Shown here piece by piece: positions 1 through 12,107 of a stretch of DNA of 64,000 bases; position 1 is the first letter of the stretch; each line of letters opens with the position of its first letter. The notes under the pieces are model-generated. The model did no database searches, was not told where the DNA came from, and saw nothing but the letters and a program-made list of their open reading frames with translations. Position numbers and translations under genes: made by a program. This stretch comes from Membranipora membranacea. Taxonomy: Eukaryota; Bryozoa; Gymnolaemata; Cheilostomatida; Membraniporidae. Where the stretch lies: the NCBI GenBank assembly GCA_914767715.1, contig OU612074.1:8199501-8263500 (forward strand), read 5' to 3'.

Positions 1-2015
1 GTAAAAAATTAAATCTCTGTCGCAATCATACCTAACTCCAACCAGTTCAAGCCCCCAAGGACCTTATTTAAAATCCAGAATATGGAGATCCTCGGATAAC
101 CTTGTGGCTAATTAAGTTGACTTTAAATTTTCAAAAACATACCAAGGGTGGGTATCATGGTTTTTTTTCGCTCTGGTCAACAAATAGATTTGCTTCCAAC
201 CTACCTCATAAGGAGGAGCAACTCCTGCTTGTCTCAAATCTGAAATCCGTTTGGCTCTGTGGGTCTCCGTTCTCCGTCAGCGCCAGCTTTAACGTCGTCC
301 ACTTTCACACTAAAAAAACATGCCAAACGGCCGTAGTAAAAAATTAAATCTCTGTCGCAATCATACCTTACTCCGACCAGTTCGAGCCCCCAAGGACCTT
401 ATTTAAAATCCAGAATATGGAGATCCTCAGATAACCTGGTGGCTAATTAAGCTGACTTGAAATTTTCAAAAATATACCAAGGGTGGGTATCATGGTTTTT
501 TTTCGCTCGGGTCAAAAAATAGATTTGCTTCCAACCTACCTCATAAGGAGGAGCAACTCCTGCTTGTCTCAAATCTGAAATCCGTTTGGCTCTGTGGGTC
601 TCCGTTCTCCGTCAGCGCCAGCTTTAACGACGTCCACTTTCACACTAAAAAAACATGCCAAACGGCAGCAGTAAAAAATTAAATCTCTAACGCAATCGTA
701 TCTAACTCCGACCAGTTCAAGCCCCCTAGGACCTTATTTAAAATCCAGAATATGGAGACCCTAGGATAACCTGGTGGCTAAATAAGCTGACTTTAAATTT
801 TCAAAAATATACCAAGGGTGGGTATCATGGTTTTTTTTCGCTCGGGTCAAAAAATAGATTTGCTTCCAACCTACCTCATAAGGAGGAGCAACTCCTGCTT
901 GTCTCAAATCTGAAATCCGTTTGGCTCTGTGGGTCTCCGTTCTCCGTCAGCGCCAGCTTTAACGACGTCCACTTTCACACTAAAAAAAACATGCCAAACG
1001 GCAGCAGTAAAAAATTGATTAAATCTCTGTCGCAATCATACCTTACTCCGATCAGTTCAAGCCCCCAAGGACCTTGTTTAAAATCCAGAATATGGAGATC
1101 CTCGAATAACCTGGTGGCTAATTAAGCTGACATTAAGTTTTCAAAAATATACCAAGGGTGGGTATCATGGGTTTTTTTCGCTCGGGTCATAAAATAGATT
1201 TGCTTCCAACCTACCTCATAAGGAGGAGCAACTCCTGCTTGTCTCAAATCTGAAATCAGTTTGGCTCTGTGGGTCTCCGTTCTCCGTCAGCGCCAGCTTT
1301 AACGACGTCCACTTTCACACTAAAAAAACATGCCAAACGGCAGCAGTAAGAAATTAAATCTCTGTCGCAATCATACCTAACTCCGACCAGTTCAAGCCCC
1401 CAAGGACCTTATTTAAAATCCAGAATATGGAGATCCTCGGATAACCTGGTGGCTAATTAAGCTGACTTTAAATTTTCAAAATTATACCAAGGGTGGGTAT
1501 CATGTTTTTTTTTCGCTCGGGCCAAAAAATAGATTTGCTTCCAACCTACCTCATAAGGAGGAGCAACTCCTGCTTGTCTCAAATCTGAAATCCGTTTGGC
1601 TCTGTGGGTCTCCGTTCTCCGTCAGCGCCAGCTTTAACGACGTCCACTTTCACACTAAAAAAACATGCCAAACGGCAGCAGTAAAAAATTAACTCTCTGT
1701 CGCAATCATACCTAACTCCGACCAGTTCAAGCCCCCAAGGACCTTTTTTAAAATCCAGAATATGGAGATCCTCGGATAACCTGGTGGCTAATTAAGCTGA
1801 CTTTAAATTTTCAAAAATATACCAAGGGTGGGTATCATGGTTTTTTTTCGCTCGGGTCAAAAAATAGATTTGCTTCCAACCTACCTAATGAGGAGGAGCA
1901 ACTCCTGCTTGTCTCAAATCTGAAATCCGTTTGGCTCTGTGGGTCTCCGTTCTCCGTCAGCGCCAGCTTTAACGACGTCCACTTTCACACTAAAAAAACA
2001 TGCCAAACGGCAGCA
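1..2015 (+). repeat. Six-monomer higher-order repeat, first copy (M1-M6)
   Basis: The six monomers are distinguishable. M1 has CCTTGTGGC and AACATACC. M2 has CCTTACTCC and TTCGAGCCC. M3 has CTAACGCAATCGTATC and CCCTAGG. M4 has a 4-bp insertion near its start, CATGGGT and AAATCAGTTT. M5 has GTAAGAAATT, AAAATTATACC, CATGTTTT and GGCCAAAA. M6 has CCTTTTTTAAAA and CTAATGAGG. M7 and M8 (2016-2685) repeat M1 and M2 with one visible base change each, 2015 bp away. Confidence 0.9.
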
Positions 2016-4035
2016 GTAAAAAATTAAATCTCTGTCGCAATCATACCTAACTCCAACCAGTTCAAGCCCCCAAGGACCTTATTTAAAATCCAGAATATGG
2101 AGATCCTCGGATAACCTTGTGGCTAATTAAGTTGACTTTAAATTTTCAAAAACATACCAAGGGTGGGTATCATGGTTTTTTTTCGCTCGGGTCAACAAAT
2201 AGATTTGCTTCCAACCTACCTCATAAGGAGGAGCAACTCCTGCTTGTCTCAAATCTGAAATCCGTTTGGCTCTGTGGGTCTCCGTTCTCCGTCAGCGCCA
2301 GCTTTAACGTCGTCCACTTTCACACTAAAAAAACATGCCAAACGGCCGTAGTAAAAAATTAAATCTCTGTCGCAATCATACCTTACTCCGACCAGTTCGA
2401 GCCCCCAAGGACCTTATTTAAAATCCAGAATATGGAGATCCTCAGATAACCTGGTGGCTAATTAAGCTGACTTGAAATTTTCAAAAATATACCAAGGGTG
2501 GGTATCATGGTTTTTTTTCGCTCGGGTCAAAAAATAGATCTGCTTCCAACCTACCTCATAAGGAGGAGCAACTCCTGCTTGTCTCAAATCTGAAATCCGT
2601 TTGGCTCTGTGGGTCTCCGTTCTCCGTCAGCGCCAGCTTTAACGACGTCCACTTTCACACTAAAAAAACATGCCAAACGGCAGCAGTAAAAAATTAAATC
2701 TCTGACGCAATCGTATCTAACTCCGACCAGTTCAAGCCCCCAAGGACCTTATTTAAAATCCAGAATATGGAGACCCTAGGATAACCTGGTGGCTAAATAA
2801 GCTGACTTTAAATTTTCAAAAATATACCAAGGGTGGGTATCATGGTTTTTTTTCCCTCGGGTCAAAAATTAGATTTGCTTCCAACCTACCTCATAAGGAG
2901 GAGCAACTCCTGCTTGTCTCAAATCTGAAATCCGTTTGGCTCTGTGGGTCTCCGTTCTCCGTCATCGCCAGCTTTAACGGCGTCCACTTTCACAGTAAAA
3001 AAAACATGCCAAACGGCAGCAGTAAAAAATTAATTAAATCTCTGTCGCAATCATACCTTACTCCGACCAGTTCAAGCCCCCAAGGACCTTATTTAAAATC
3101 CAGAATATGGAGATCCTCGGATAACCTGGTGGCTAATTAAGCTGACATTAAATTTTCAAAAATATACCAAGGGTGGGTATCATGGTTTTTTTTCGCTCGG
3201 GTCAACAAATAGATTTGCTTCCAACCTACCTCATAAGGAGGAGCAACTCCTGCTTGTCTCAAATCTGAAAAACGTTTGGCTCTGTGGGTCTCCTTTCTCC
3301 ATCAGCGCCAGCTTTAACGACGTCCACTTTCACACTAAAAAAAACATGCCAAACGGCAGCAGTAAAAAATTGAATTTCTGTCGCAATCATACCTAACTCC
3401 GACCAGTTCAAGCCCCCAAGGACCTTATTTAAAATCCAGAATATGGAGATCCTCGGATAACCTGGTGGATAATTAAGCTGACTTTAAATTTTCAAAAATA
3501 AACCAAGGGTGGGTATCATGGTTTTTTTCGCTCGGGTCAAAAAATTGATTTGCTTCCAACCTACCTCATAAGGAGGAGCAACTCCTGCTTGTCTCAAATC
3601 TGAAATCCGTTTGGCTCTGTGGGTCTCCGTTCTCCGTCAGCGCCAGCTTTAACGGCGTCCACTTTCACACTAAAAAAAACATGCCAAACGGCAGCAGTAA
3701 AAAATTAATTAAATCCCTGTCGCAATCATACCTTACTCCGACCAGTTCAAGGTCCCAAGGACCTTGTTTAAAATCCAGAATATGGAGATCCTAGGATAAC
3801 CTGGTGGCTAATTAAGCTGACTTTAAATTTTCAAAAATATACCAAGGGTGGGTATCATGGATTTTTTTCGCTCGGGTCAAAAAATAGATTTGCTTCCAAC
3901 CTACCTCATAAGGAGGAGCAACTCCTGCTTGTCTCAAATCTGAAATCCGTTTGGCTCTGTGGGTCTCCGTTCTCCGTCAGCGCCAGCTTTAACGACATCC
4001 ACTTTCACACTAAAAAAACATGCCAAACGGCAGCA
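2016..4035 (+). repeat. Mixed higher-order segment (M7-M12)
   Basis: M7 and M8 are near-identical copies of M1 and M2. M9 (2686) is of the M3 type but carries about seven differences, including TGACG for TAACG and CATCGCC for CAGCGCC, so close similarity to the first repeat stops near 2.69 kb. M10-M12 break the six-monomer order. M10 has TCTCCATCAGC, M11 has GAATTTCTGTCGC with a T7 run, and M12 has a 4-bp insertion near its start plus AAGGTCCCAAGG. This reads as a junction between two exchange events, not a clean repeat copy. Confidence 0.82.
3022..3696 (+). repeat. Recurring dimer x-y, copy 1 (M10-M11)
   Basis: A monomer with TTTCTCCATCAGC near its 3-prime end is followed by one starting GTAAAAAATTGAATTTCTG and carrying T7 instead of T8. 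The same pair recurs at 7749-8418, 10096-10766 and 12108-12777. The pair keeps its linkage although the surrounding monomers differ, so it was copied as a unit. Confidence 0.85.
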
Positions 4036-6059
4036 GTAAAAAATTAAATCTCTAACGCAATCGTATCTAACTCCGACCAGTTCAAGCCCCCTACGACCTT
4101 ATTTAAAATCCAGAATATGGAGACCCTAGGATAACCTGGTGGCTAAATAAGCTGACTTTAAATTTTCAAAAATATACCAAGGGTGGGTATCATGGTTTTT
4201 TTTCGCACGGGTCAAAAAATAGATTTGCTTCCAAGCTACCTCATAAGGAGGAGCAACTCCTGCTTGCCTCAAATCTGAAATCCGTTTGGCTCAGTGGGTC
4301 TCCGTTCTCCGTCAGCGCCAGCTTTAACGACGTCCACTTTCACACTAAAAATAACATGCCAAACGGCAGCAGTAAAAAATTAATTAAATCTCTGTCGCAA
4401 TCATACCTTACTCCGACCAGTTCAAGCCCCCAAGGACCTTGTTTAAAATCCAGAATATGGAGATCCTCGGATAACCTGGTGGCTAATTAAGCTGACATTA
4501 AATTTTCAAAAATATACCAAGGGTGGGTATCATGGGTTTTTTTCGCTCAGGTCATAAAATAGATTTGCTTCCAACCTACCTCATAAGGAGGAGCAACTCC
4601 TGCTTGTCTCAAATCTGAAATCAGTTTGGCTCTGTGGGTCTCCGTTCTCCGTCAGCGCCAGCTTTAACGACGTCCACTTTCACACTAAAAAAACATGCCA
4701 AACGGCAGCAGTAAGAAATTAAATCTCTGTCGCAATCATACCTAACTCCGACCAGTTCAAGCCCCCAAGGACCTTATTTAAAATCCAGAATATGGAGATC
4801 CTCGGATAACCTGGTGGCTAATTAAGCTGACTTTAAATTTTCAAAATTATACCAAGGGTGGGTATCATGTTTTTTTTTCGCTCGGGCCAAAAAATAGATT
4901 TGCTTCCAACCTACCTCATAAGGAGGAGCAACTCCTGCTTGTCTCAAATCTGAAATCCGTTTGGCTCTGTGGGTCTCCGTTCTCCGTCAGCGCCAGCTTT
5001 AACGACGTCCACTTTCACACTAAAAAAACATGCCAAACGGCAGCAGTAAAAAATTAAATCTCTGTCGCAATCATACCTAACTCCGACCAGTTCAAGCCCC
5101 CAAGGACCTTTTTTAAAATCCAGAATATGGAGATCCTCGGATAACCTGGTGGCTAATTAAGCTGACTTTAAATTTTCAAAAATATACCAAGGGTGGGTAT
5201 CATGGTTTTTTTTCGCTCGGGTCAAAAAATAGATTTGCTTCCAACCTACCTAATGAGGAGGAGCAACTCCTGCTTGTCTCAAATCTGAAATCCGTTTGGC
5301 TCTGTGGGTCTCCGTTCTCCGTTCTCCGTCAGCGCAGGCTTTAACGACGTCCACTTTCACACTAAAAAAAACATGCCAAACGGCAGCAGTAAAAAATTAA
5401 ATCTCTGTCGCAATCATACCTAACTCCAACCAGTTCAAGCCCCCAAGGACCTTATTTAAAATCCAGAATATGGAGATCCTCGGATAACCTGGTGGCCAAT
5501 TAAGCTGACTTTAAATTTTCAAAAAAAAACCAAGGGTGGGTATCATGGTTTTTTTTCGCTCGGGTCAAAAAATAGATTTGCTTCCAACCTACCTCATAAG
5601 GAGGAGCAACTCCTGCTTGTCTCAAATCTGAAATCCGTTTGGCTCTGTGGGTCTCCGTTCTCCGTCAGCGCCAGCCTTAACGACGTCCTTTTTCACACTA
5701 AAAAAAACATGCCAAACGGCAGCAGTAAAAAATTAAATCTCTGTCGCAATCATACCTAACTCCGACCAGTTCAAGCCCCCAAGGACCTTATTTAAAATCC
5801 AGAATATGGAGATCCTAGGATAACCTGGTGGCTAATTAAGCTGACTTTAAATTTTCAAAAATATACCAAGGGTGGGTATCATGGTTTTTTTTCGGTCGGG
5901 TCAAAAAATAGATTTGCTTCCAACCTACCTCATAAGGAGGAGCAACTCCTGCTTGTCTCAAATCTGAAATCCGTTTGGCTCTGTGGGTCTCCGTTCTCCG
6001 TCAGCGCCAGCTTTAACGACGTCCACTTTCACACTAAAAAAACATGCCAAACGGCAGCA
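4036..6059 (+). repeat. Six-monomer higher-order repeat copy (M13-M18)
   Basis: M13-M16 repeat the M3-M6 types in the same order (CTAACG; CATAAAATAG; GTAAGAAATT; CCTTTTTTAAAA). M17 (5389) is a new type with GGTGGCCAATT and a run of nine A before CCAAGGG. M18 has CCTAGGATAACC. M16 contains a third copy of TCTCCGT and is 343 bp long. The next copy starts 2024 bp later at 6060. Confidence 0.9.
5309..5329 (+). repeat. TCTCCGT expanded from two to three copies (M16)
   Basis: Every monomer carries TCTCCGT twice in tandem. Here a third copy adds 7 bp, which explains most of this monomer's 343-bp length. The same change is in M22 at 7333-7353 but not in the otherwise matching M6 (1681-2015). Confidence 0.93.
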
Positions 6060-8084
6060 GTAAAAAATTAAATCTCTAACGCAATCGTATCTAACTCCGA
6101 CCAGTTCAAGTCCCCTAGGACCTTATTTAAAATCCAGAATATGGAGACCCTAGGATAACCTGGTGGCTAAATAAGCTGACTTTGAATTTTCAAAAATATA
6201 CCAAGGGTGGGTATCATGGTTTTTTTTCGCTCGGGTCAAAAAATAGATTTGCTTCCAAGCTACCTCATAAGGAGGAGCAACTCCTGCTTGTCTCAAATCT
6301 GAAATCCGTTTGGCTCTGTGGGTCTCCGTTCTCCGTCAGCGCCAGCTTTAACGACGTCCACTTTCACACTAAAAAAAACATGCCAAACGGCAGCAGTAAA
6401 AAATTAATTAAATCTCTGTCGCAATCATACCTTACTCCGACCAGTTCAAGCCCCCAAGGACCTTATTTAAAATCCAGAATATGGAGATCCTCGGATAACC
6501 TGGTGGCTAATTAAGCTGACATTAAATTTTCAAAAATATACCAAGGGTGGGTATCATGGGTTTTTTTCGCTCGGGTCATAAAATAGATTTGCTTCCAACC
6601 TACCTCATAAGGAGGAGCAACTCCTGCTTGTCTCAAATCTGAAATCAGTTTGGCTCTGTGGGTCTCCGTTCTCCGTCAGCGCCAGCTTTAACGACGTCCA
6701 CTTTCACACTAAAAAAACATGCCAAACGGCAGCAGTAAGAAATTAAATCTCTGTCGCAATCATACCTAACTCCGACCAGTTCAAGCCCCCAAGGACCTTA
6801 TTTAAAATCCAGAATATGGAGATCCTCGGATAACCTGGTGGCTAATTAAGCTGACTTTAAATTTTCAAAATTATACCAAGGGTGGGTATCATGTTTTTTT
6901 TTCGCTCGGGCCGAAAAATAGATTTGCTTCCAACCTACCTCATAAGGAGGAGCAACTCCTGCTTGTCTCAAATCTGAAATCCGTTTGGCTCTGTGGGTCT
7001 CCGTTCTCCGTCAGCGCCAGCTTTAACGACGTCCACTTTCACACTAAAAAAACATGCCAAACGGCAGCAGTAAAAAATTAAATCTCTGTCGCAATCATAC
7101 CTAACTCCGACCAGTTCAAGCCCCCAAGGACCTTTTTTAAAATCCAGAATATGGAGATCCTCGGATAACCTGGTGGCTAATTAAGCTGACTTTAAATTTT
7201 CAAAAATATACCAAGGGTGGGTATCATGGTTTTTTTTCGCTCGGGTCAAAAAATAGATTTGCTTCCAACCTACCTAATAAGGAGGAGCAACTCCTGCTTG
7301 TCTCAAATCTGAAATCCGTTTGGCTCTGTGGGTCTCCGTTCTCCGTTCTCCGTCAGCGCCAGCTTTAACGACGTCCACTTTCACACTAAAAAAAACATGC
7401 CAAACGGCAGCAGTAAAAAATTAAATCTCTGTCGCAATCATACCTAACTCCAACCAGTTCAAGCCCCCAAGGACCTTATTTAAAATCCAGAATATGGAGA
7501 TCCTCGGATAACCTGGTGGCCAATTAAGCTGACTTTAAATTTTCAAAAAAAAACCAAGGGTGGGTATCATGGTTTTTTTTTCGCTCGGGTCAAAAAATTG
7601 ATTTGCTTCCAACCTACCTCATAAGGAGGAGCAACTCCTGCTTGTCTCAAATCTGAAATCCGTTTGGCTCTGTGGGTCTCCGTTCTCCGTCAGCGCCAGC
7701 TTTAACGTCGTCCACTTTCACACTAAAAAAACATGCCAAACGGCAGCAGTAAAAAATTAAATCTCTGTCGCAATCATACCTAACTCCGACCAGTTCAAGC
7801 CCCCAAGGACCTTATTTAAAATCCAGAATATGGAGATCCTCGGATAACCTGGTGGCTAATTAAGCTGACTTTAAATTTTAAAAAATATACCAAGGGTGGG
7901 TATCATGGTTTTTTTTCGCTCGGGTCAAAAAATAGATTTGCTTCCAACCTACCTCATAAGGAGGAGCAACTCCTGCTTGTCTCAAATCTGAAATCCGTAT
8001 GGCTCTGTGGGTCTCATTTCTCCATCAGCGCCAGCTTTAACGACGTCCACTTTCACACTAAAAAAAACATGCCAAACGGCAGCA
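6060..8084 (+). repeat. Six-monomer higher-order repeat copy (M19-M24)
   Basis: M19-M23 repeat M13-M17 type for type, including the TCTCCGT triplication in M22 and the GGCCAATT plus poly-A type in M23. M21 has one private change, GGCCGAAAA for GGCCAAAA. M24 (7749) replaces the M18 type with a monomer carrying TTTTAAAAAATAT, CCGTATGGC and CTCATTTCTCC. It is the first place in the window where the right-zone AT-core sequence appears. Confidence 0.88.
7333..7353 (+). repeat. TCTCCGT expanded from two to three copies (M22)
   Basis: Same 7-bp gain as at 5309-5329, in the equivalent monomer of the next higher-order copy. Copying of the mutated monomer is the simplest explanation. Confidence 0.93.
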
Positions 8085-9760
8085 GTAAAAAATTGAATTT
8101 CTGTCGCAATCATACCTAACTCCGACCAGTTCACGCCCCCAAGGACCTTATTTAAAATCCAGAATATGGAGATCCTCGGATCACCTGGTGGCTAATTAAG
8201 CTGACTTTAAATTTTCAAAAATATACCAAGGGTGGGTATCATGGTTTTTTTCGCTCGGGTCAAAAAATAGATTTGCTTCCAACCTACCTCATAAGGAGGA
8301 GCAACTCCTGCTTGTCTCAAATCTGAAATCCGTTTGGCTCTGTGGGTCTCCGTTCTCCGTCAGCGCCAGTTTTAACGTCGTCCACTTTCACACTAAAAAA
8401 ACATGCCAAACGGCAGCAGTAATAAATTAAATCTCTGTCGCAATCATACCTTACTCCGACCAGTTCGAGCCCCCAAGGACCTTATTTAAAATCCAGAATA
8501 TGGAGATCCTCGGATAACCTGGTGGCTAATTAAGCTGACTTGAAATTTTCAAAAATATACCAAGGGTGGGTATCATGGTTTTTTTTCGCTCGGGTCAAAA
8601 AATAGATTTGCTTCCAACCTACCTCATAAGGAGGAGCAACTCCTGCATGTCTCAAATCTGAAATCCGTTTGGCTCTGTGGGTCTCCGTTCTCCGTCAGCG
8701 CCAGCTTTAACGACGTCCACTTTCACACTAAAAAAAACATGCCAAACGGCAGAAGTAAAAAATTAAATGTCTGTCGCAATCATACCTTACTCCGACCAGT
8801 TCGAGCCCCCAAGGACCTTAATTAAAATCCAGAATACGGAGATCCTCGGATAACCTGGTGGCTAATTAAGCTGACTTTAAATTTTCAAAAATATACCAAG
8901 GGTGGGTATCATGGTTTTTTTTCGCTCGGGTCAAAAAATGGATTCGCTTCCAACCTACCCCATAAGGAGAAGCAACTCCTGCTTGTCTCAAATCTGAAAT
9001 CCGTTTGGCTCTGTGGGTCTCCGTTCTCCGTCAGCGCCAGCTTTAACGACGTCCACTTTCACACTAAAAAAACATGCCAAACGGCAGCAGTAAAGAATTA
9101 AATCTCTGTCGCAATCATACCTAACTCCGACCAGTTCAAGCCCCCAAGGACCTTGTTTAAAATCCAGAATATGGAGATCCTCGGATAACCTGGTGGCTAA
9201 TTAAGCTGACTTTAAATTTTCAAAAATATACCAAGGGTGGGTATCATGGTTTTTTTTCGCTCGGGTCAAAAAATAAATTTGCTTCCAATCTACCTAATAA
9301 GGAGGAGCAACTCCTGCTTGTCTCAAATCTGAAATCCGTTTGGCTCTGTGGGTCTCCGTTCTCCGTCAGCGCCAGCTTTAACCACGTCCACTTTCACACT
9401 GAAAAAAACATGCCAAACGGCAGCAGTAAAAAATTAAATCTCTGTCGCAATCATACCTAACTCCGACCAGTTCAAGCCCCCAAGGACCTTATTTAAAATC
9501 CAGAATATGGAGATCCTCGGATAACCTGGTGGCCATTTATGCTGACTTTAAATTTTCAAAAATATACCAAGGGTGGGTATCATGGTTTTCTTTCGCTCGG
9601 GTCAAAAAATAAATTTGCTTCCAATCTACCTAATAAGGAGGAGCAACTCCTGCTTGTCTCAAATCTGAAATCCGTTTGGCTCTGTAGGTCTCCGTTCTCC
9701 GTCAGCACAAGCTTTAACGACGTCCACTTTCACACTAAAAAAACATGCCAAACGGCAGCA
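7413..9760 (+). repeat. Seven-monomer higher-order repeat (M23-M29), reused from 9761
   Basis: M23, M24 and M25 recur in order as M30, M31 and M32, 2347-2348 bp later. Shared marks are GGCCAATT with poly-A (M23/M30), CCGTATGGC and CTCATTTCTCC (M24/M31), and GAATTTCTG, TTCACGCCCC and CGGATCACC (M25/M32). The intervening monomers M26-M29 are individually marked (AATAAATT; TTCGAG; TAAAGAATT; GGCCATTTATGC). This period overlaps the six-monomer period to its left by two monomers, showing that the repeat unit changed length along the array. Confidence 0.87.
7749..8418 (+). repeat. Recurring dimer x-y, copy 2 (M24-M25)
   Basis: M24 has CTCATTTCTCCATCAGC and M25 has GAATTTCTG, TTCACGCCCC, CGGATCACC and T7. 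Same arrangement as 3022-3696. Confidence 0.85.
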
Positions 9761-10095
9761 GTAAAAAATTAAATCGCTGTCGCAATCATACCTAACTCCA
9801 ACCAGTTCAAGCCCCCAAGGACCTTATTTAAAATCCAGAATATGGAGATCCTCGGATAACCTGGTGGCCAATTAAGCTGACTTTAAATTTTCAAAAAAAA
9901 ACCAAGGGTGGGTATCATGGTTTTTTTTCGCTCGGGTCAAAAAATTGATTTGCTTCCAACCTACCTCATAAGGAGGAGCAACTCCTGCTTGTCTCAAATC
10001 TGAAATCCGTTTGGCTCTGTGGGTCTCCGTTCTCCGTCAGCGCCAGCTTTAACGTCGTCCACTTTCACACTAAAAAAACATGCCAAACGGCAGCA

Positions 10096-10766
10096 GTAAA
10101 AAATTAAATCTCTGTCGCAATCATACCTAACTCCGACCAGTTCAAGCCCCCAAGGACCTTATTTAAAATCCAGAATATGGAGATCCTCGGATAACCTGGT
10201 GGCTAATTAAGCTGACTTTAAATTTTAAAAAATATACCAAGGGTGGGTATCATGGTTTTTTTTCGCTCGGGTCAAAAAATAGATTTGCTTCCAACCTACC
10301 TCATAAGGAGGAGCAACTCCTGCTTGTCTCAAATCTGAAATCCGTATGGCTCTGTGGGTCTCATTTCTCCATCAGCGCCAGCTTTAACGACGTCCACTTT
10401 CACACTAAAAAAAACATGCCAAACGGCAGCAGTAAAAAATTGAATTTCTGTCGCAATCATACCTAACTCCGACCAGTTCACGCCCCCAAGGACCTTATTT
10501 AAAATCCAGAATATGGAGATCCTCGGATCACCTGGTGGCTAATTAAGCTGACTTTAAATTTTCAAAAATATACCAAGGGTGGGTATCATGGTTTTTTTCG
10601 CTCGGGTCAAAAAATAGATTTGCTTCCAACCTACCTCATAAGGAGGAGCAACTCCTGCTTGTCTCAAATCTGAAATCCGTTTGGCTCTGTGGGTCTCCGT
10701 TCTCCGTCAGCGCCAGTTTTAACGTCGTCCACTTTCACACTAAAAAAAACATGCCAAAAGGCAGCA
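10096..10766 (+). repeat. Recurring dimer x-y, copy 3 (M31-M32)
   Basis: Shares with copy 2 the private marks CCGTATGGC, CTCATTTCTCC, TTCACGCCCC and CGGATCACC, so copies 2 and 3 are the closest pair. Confidence 0.85.
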
Positions 10767-12107
10767 GTAAAAAATTAAATCTCTGTCGCAATCATACCTA
10801 ACTCCGACCAGTTCAAGCCCCCCAGGACCTTATTTAAAACCCAGAATATGGAGATCCTCGGATAACCTGGTGGCTAATTAAGCTGACTTTAAATTTTCAA
10901 AAATATACCAAGGGTGGGTATCATGGTTTTTTTTCGCTCGGGTCAAAAAATAGATTTGCTTCCAACCTACCTCATAAGGAGGAGCAACTCCTGCTTGTCT
11001 CAAATCTGAAATCCGTTTGGCTCTGTGGGTCTCCGTTCTCCGTCAGCGCCAGCTTTAACGACGTCCACTTTCACACTAAAAAAACATGCCAAACGGCAGC
11101 AGTAAAAATGAAATCTCTGTCGTAATCATACCTAACTCCGACCAGTTCAAGCCCCCAAGGACCTTATTTAAAATCTAGAATATGGAGATCCTCGGATAAC
11201 CTGGTGGCTAATTAAGCTGACTTTAAATTTTCAAAAATATACCAAGGGTGGGTATCATGGTTTTTTTTCGCTCGGGTCAAAAAATAGATTTGCTTCCAAC
11301 CTACCTCATAAGGAGGAGCAACTACTGCTTGTCTCAAATCTGAAATCCGATTGGCTCTGTGGGTCTCCGTTCTCCGTCAGCACCAGATTTAAGGACGTCC
11401 ACTTTCACACTAAAAAAAACATGCCAAACGGCAGCAGTAAAAAATTAAATCTTATTCGCAATCATACCTAACTCCGACCAGTTCAAGCCCCAAAGGACCT
11501 TATTTAAAATCCAGAATATGGAGATCCTCGGATAACCTGGTGGCTTATTAAGCTGACTTTAAATTTTCAAAAATATACCAAGGGTGGGTATCATGGTTTT
11601 TTTTTCGCTCGGGTCAAAAAATAGATTTGCTTCCAACCTACCTCATAAGGAGGAGCAACTCCTGCTTGTCTCAAATCTGAAATCCGTTTGGCTCTGTGGG
11701 TCTCCGTTCTCCGTCAGCGCCTGCTTTAACGACGTCCACTTTCACACTAAAAAAACATGCCAAAAGGCAGCAGTAAAAAATTAAATATCTGTCGCAATCA
11801 TACCTAACTCCGGCCAGTTCAAGCCCCCAAGGACCTTATTTAAAATCCAGAATATGGAGATCCTCGGATAACCTGGTGGCTAATTACGCTGACTTTAAAT
11901 TTTCAAAAATATACCAAGGGTGGGTATCATGGTTTTTTTTCGCTCGGGTCAAAAAATAGATTTGCTTCCAACCTACCTCATAAGGAGGAGCAACTCCTGC
12001 TTGTCTCAAATCTGAAATCCGTTTGGCTCTGTGGGTCTCCGTTCTCCGTCAGCGCCAGCTTTAACGACGTCCACTTTCACACTAAAAAAACATGCCAAAC
12101 GGCAGCA

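Noticed and set aside
336-670. GTTCGAGCCC, like a Pol III B box / tRNA T-loop
   Set aside because: The flanking bases do not form a T-arm stem, no A box lies at a suitable distance upstream, and most monomers have GTTCAAGCCC instead. A tRNA-derived origin is not supported.
102-2362. 81-residue open frames at 102-347 and 2117-2362
   Set aside because: They are the same satellite monomer read in one frame, opened by chance variants. The monomer length leaves a remainder of 2 when divided by 3, so frames shift at each copy and nearly all other monomers have stops in this frame.
6182-11784. Open frames at 6182-6514, 9539-9772 and 11584-11784
   Set aside because: Satellite sequence again. The longest (110 residues) exists only because indels in M19-M20 happen to keep a frame open across a monomer border. 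No codon bias, domain or conservation across monomers.
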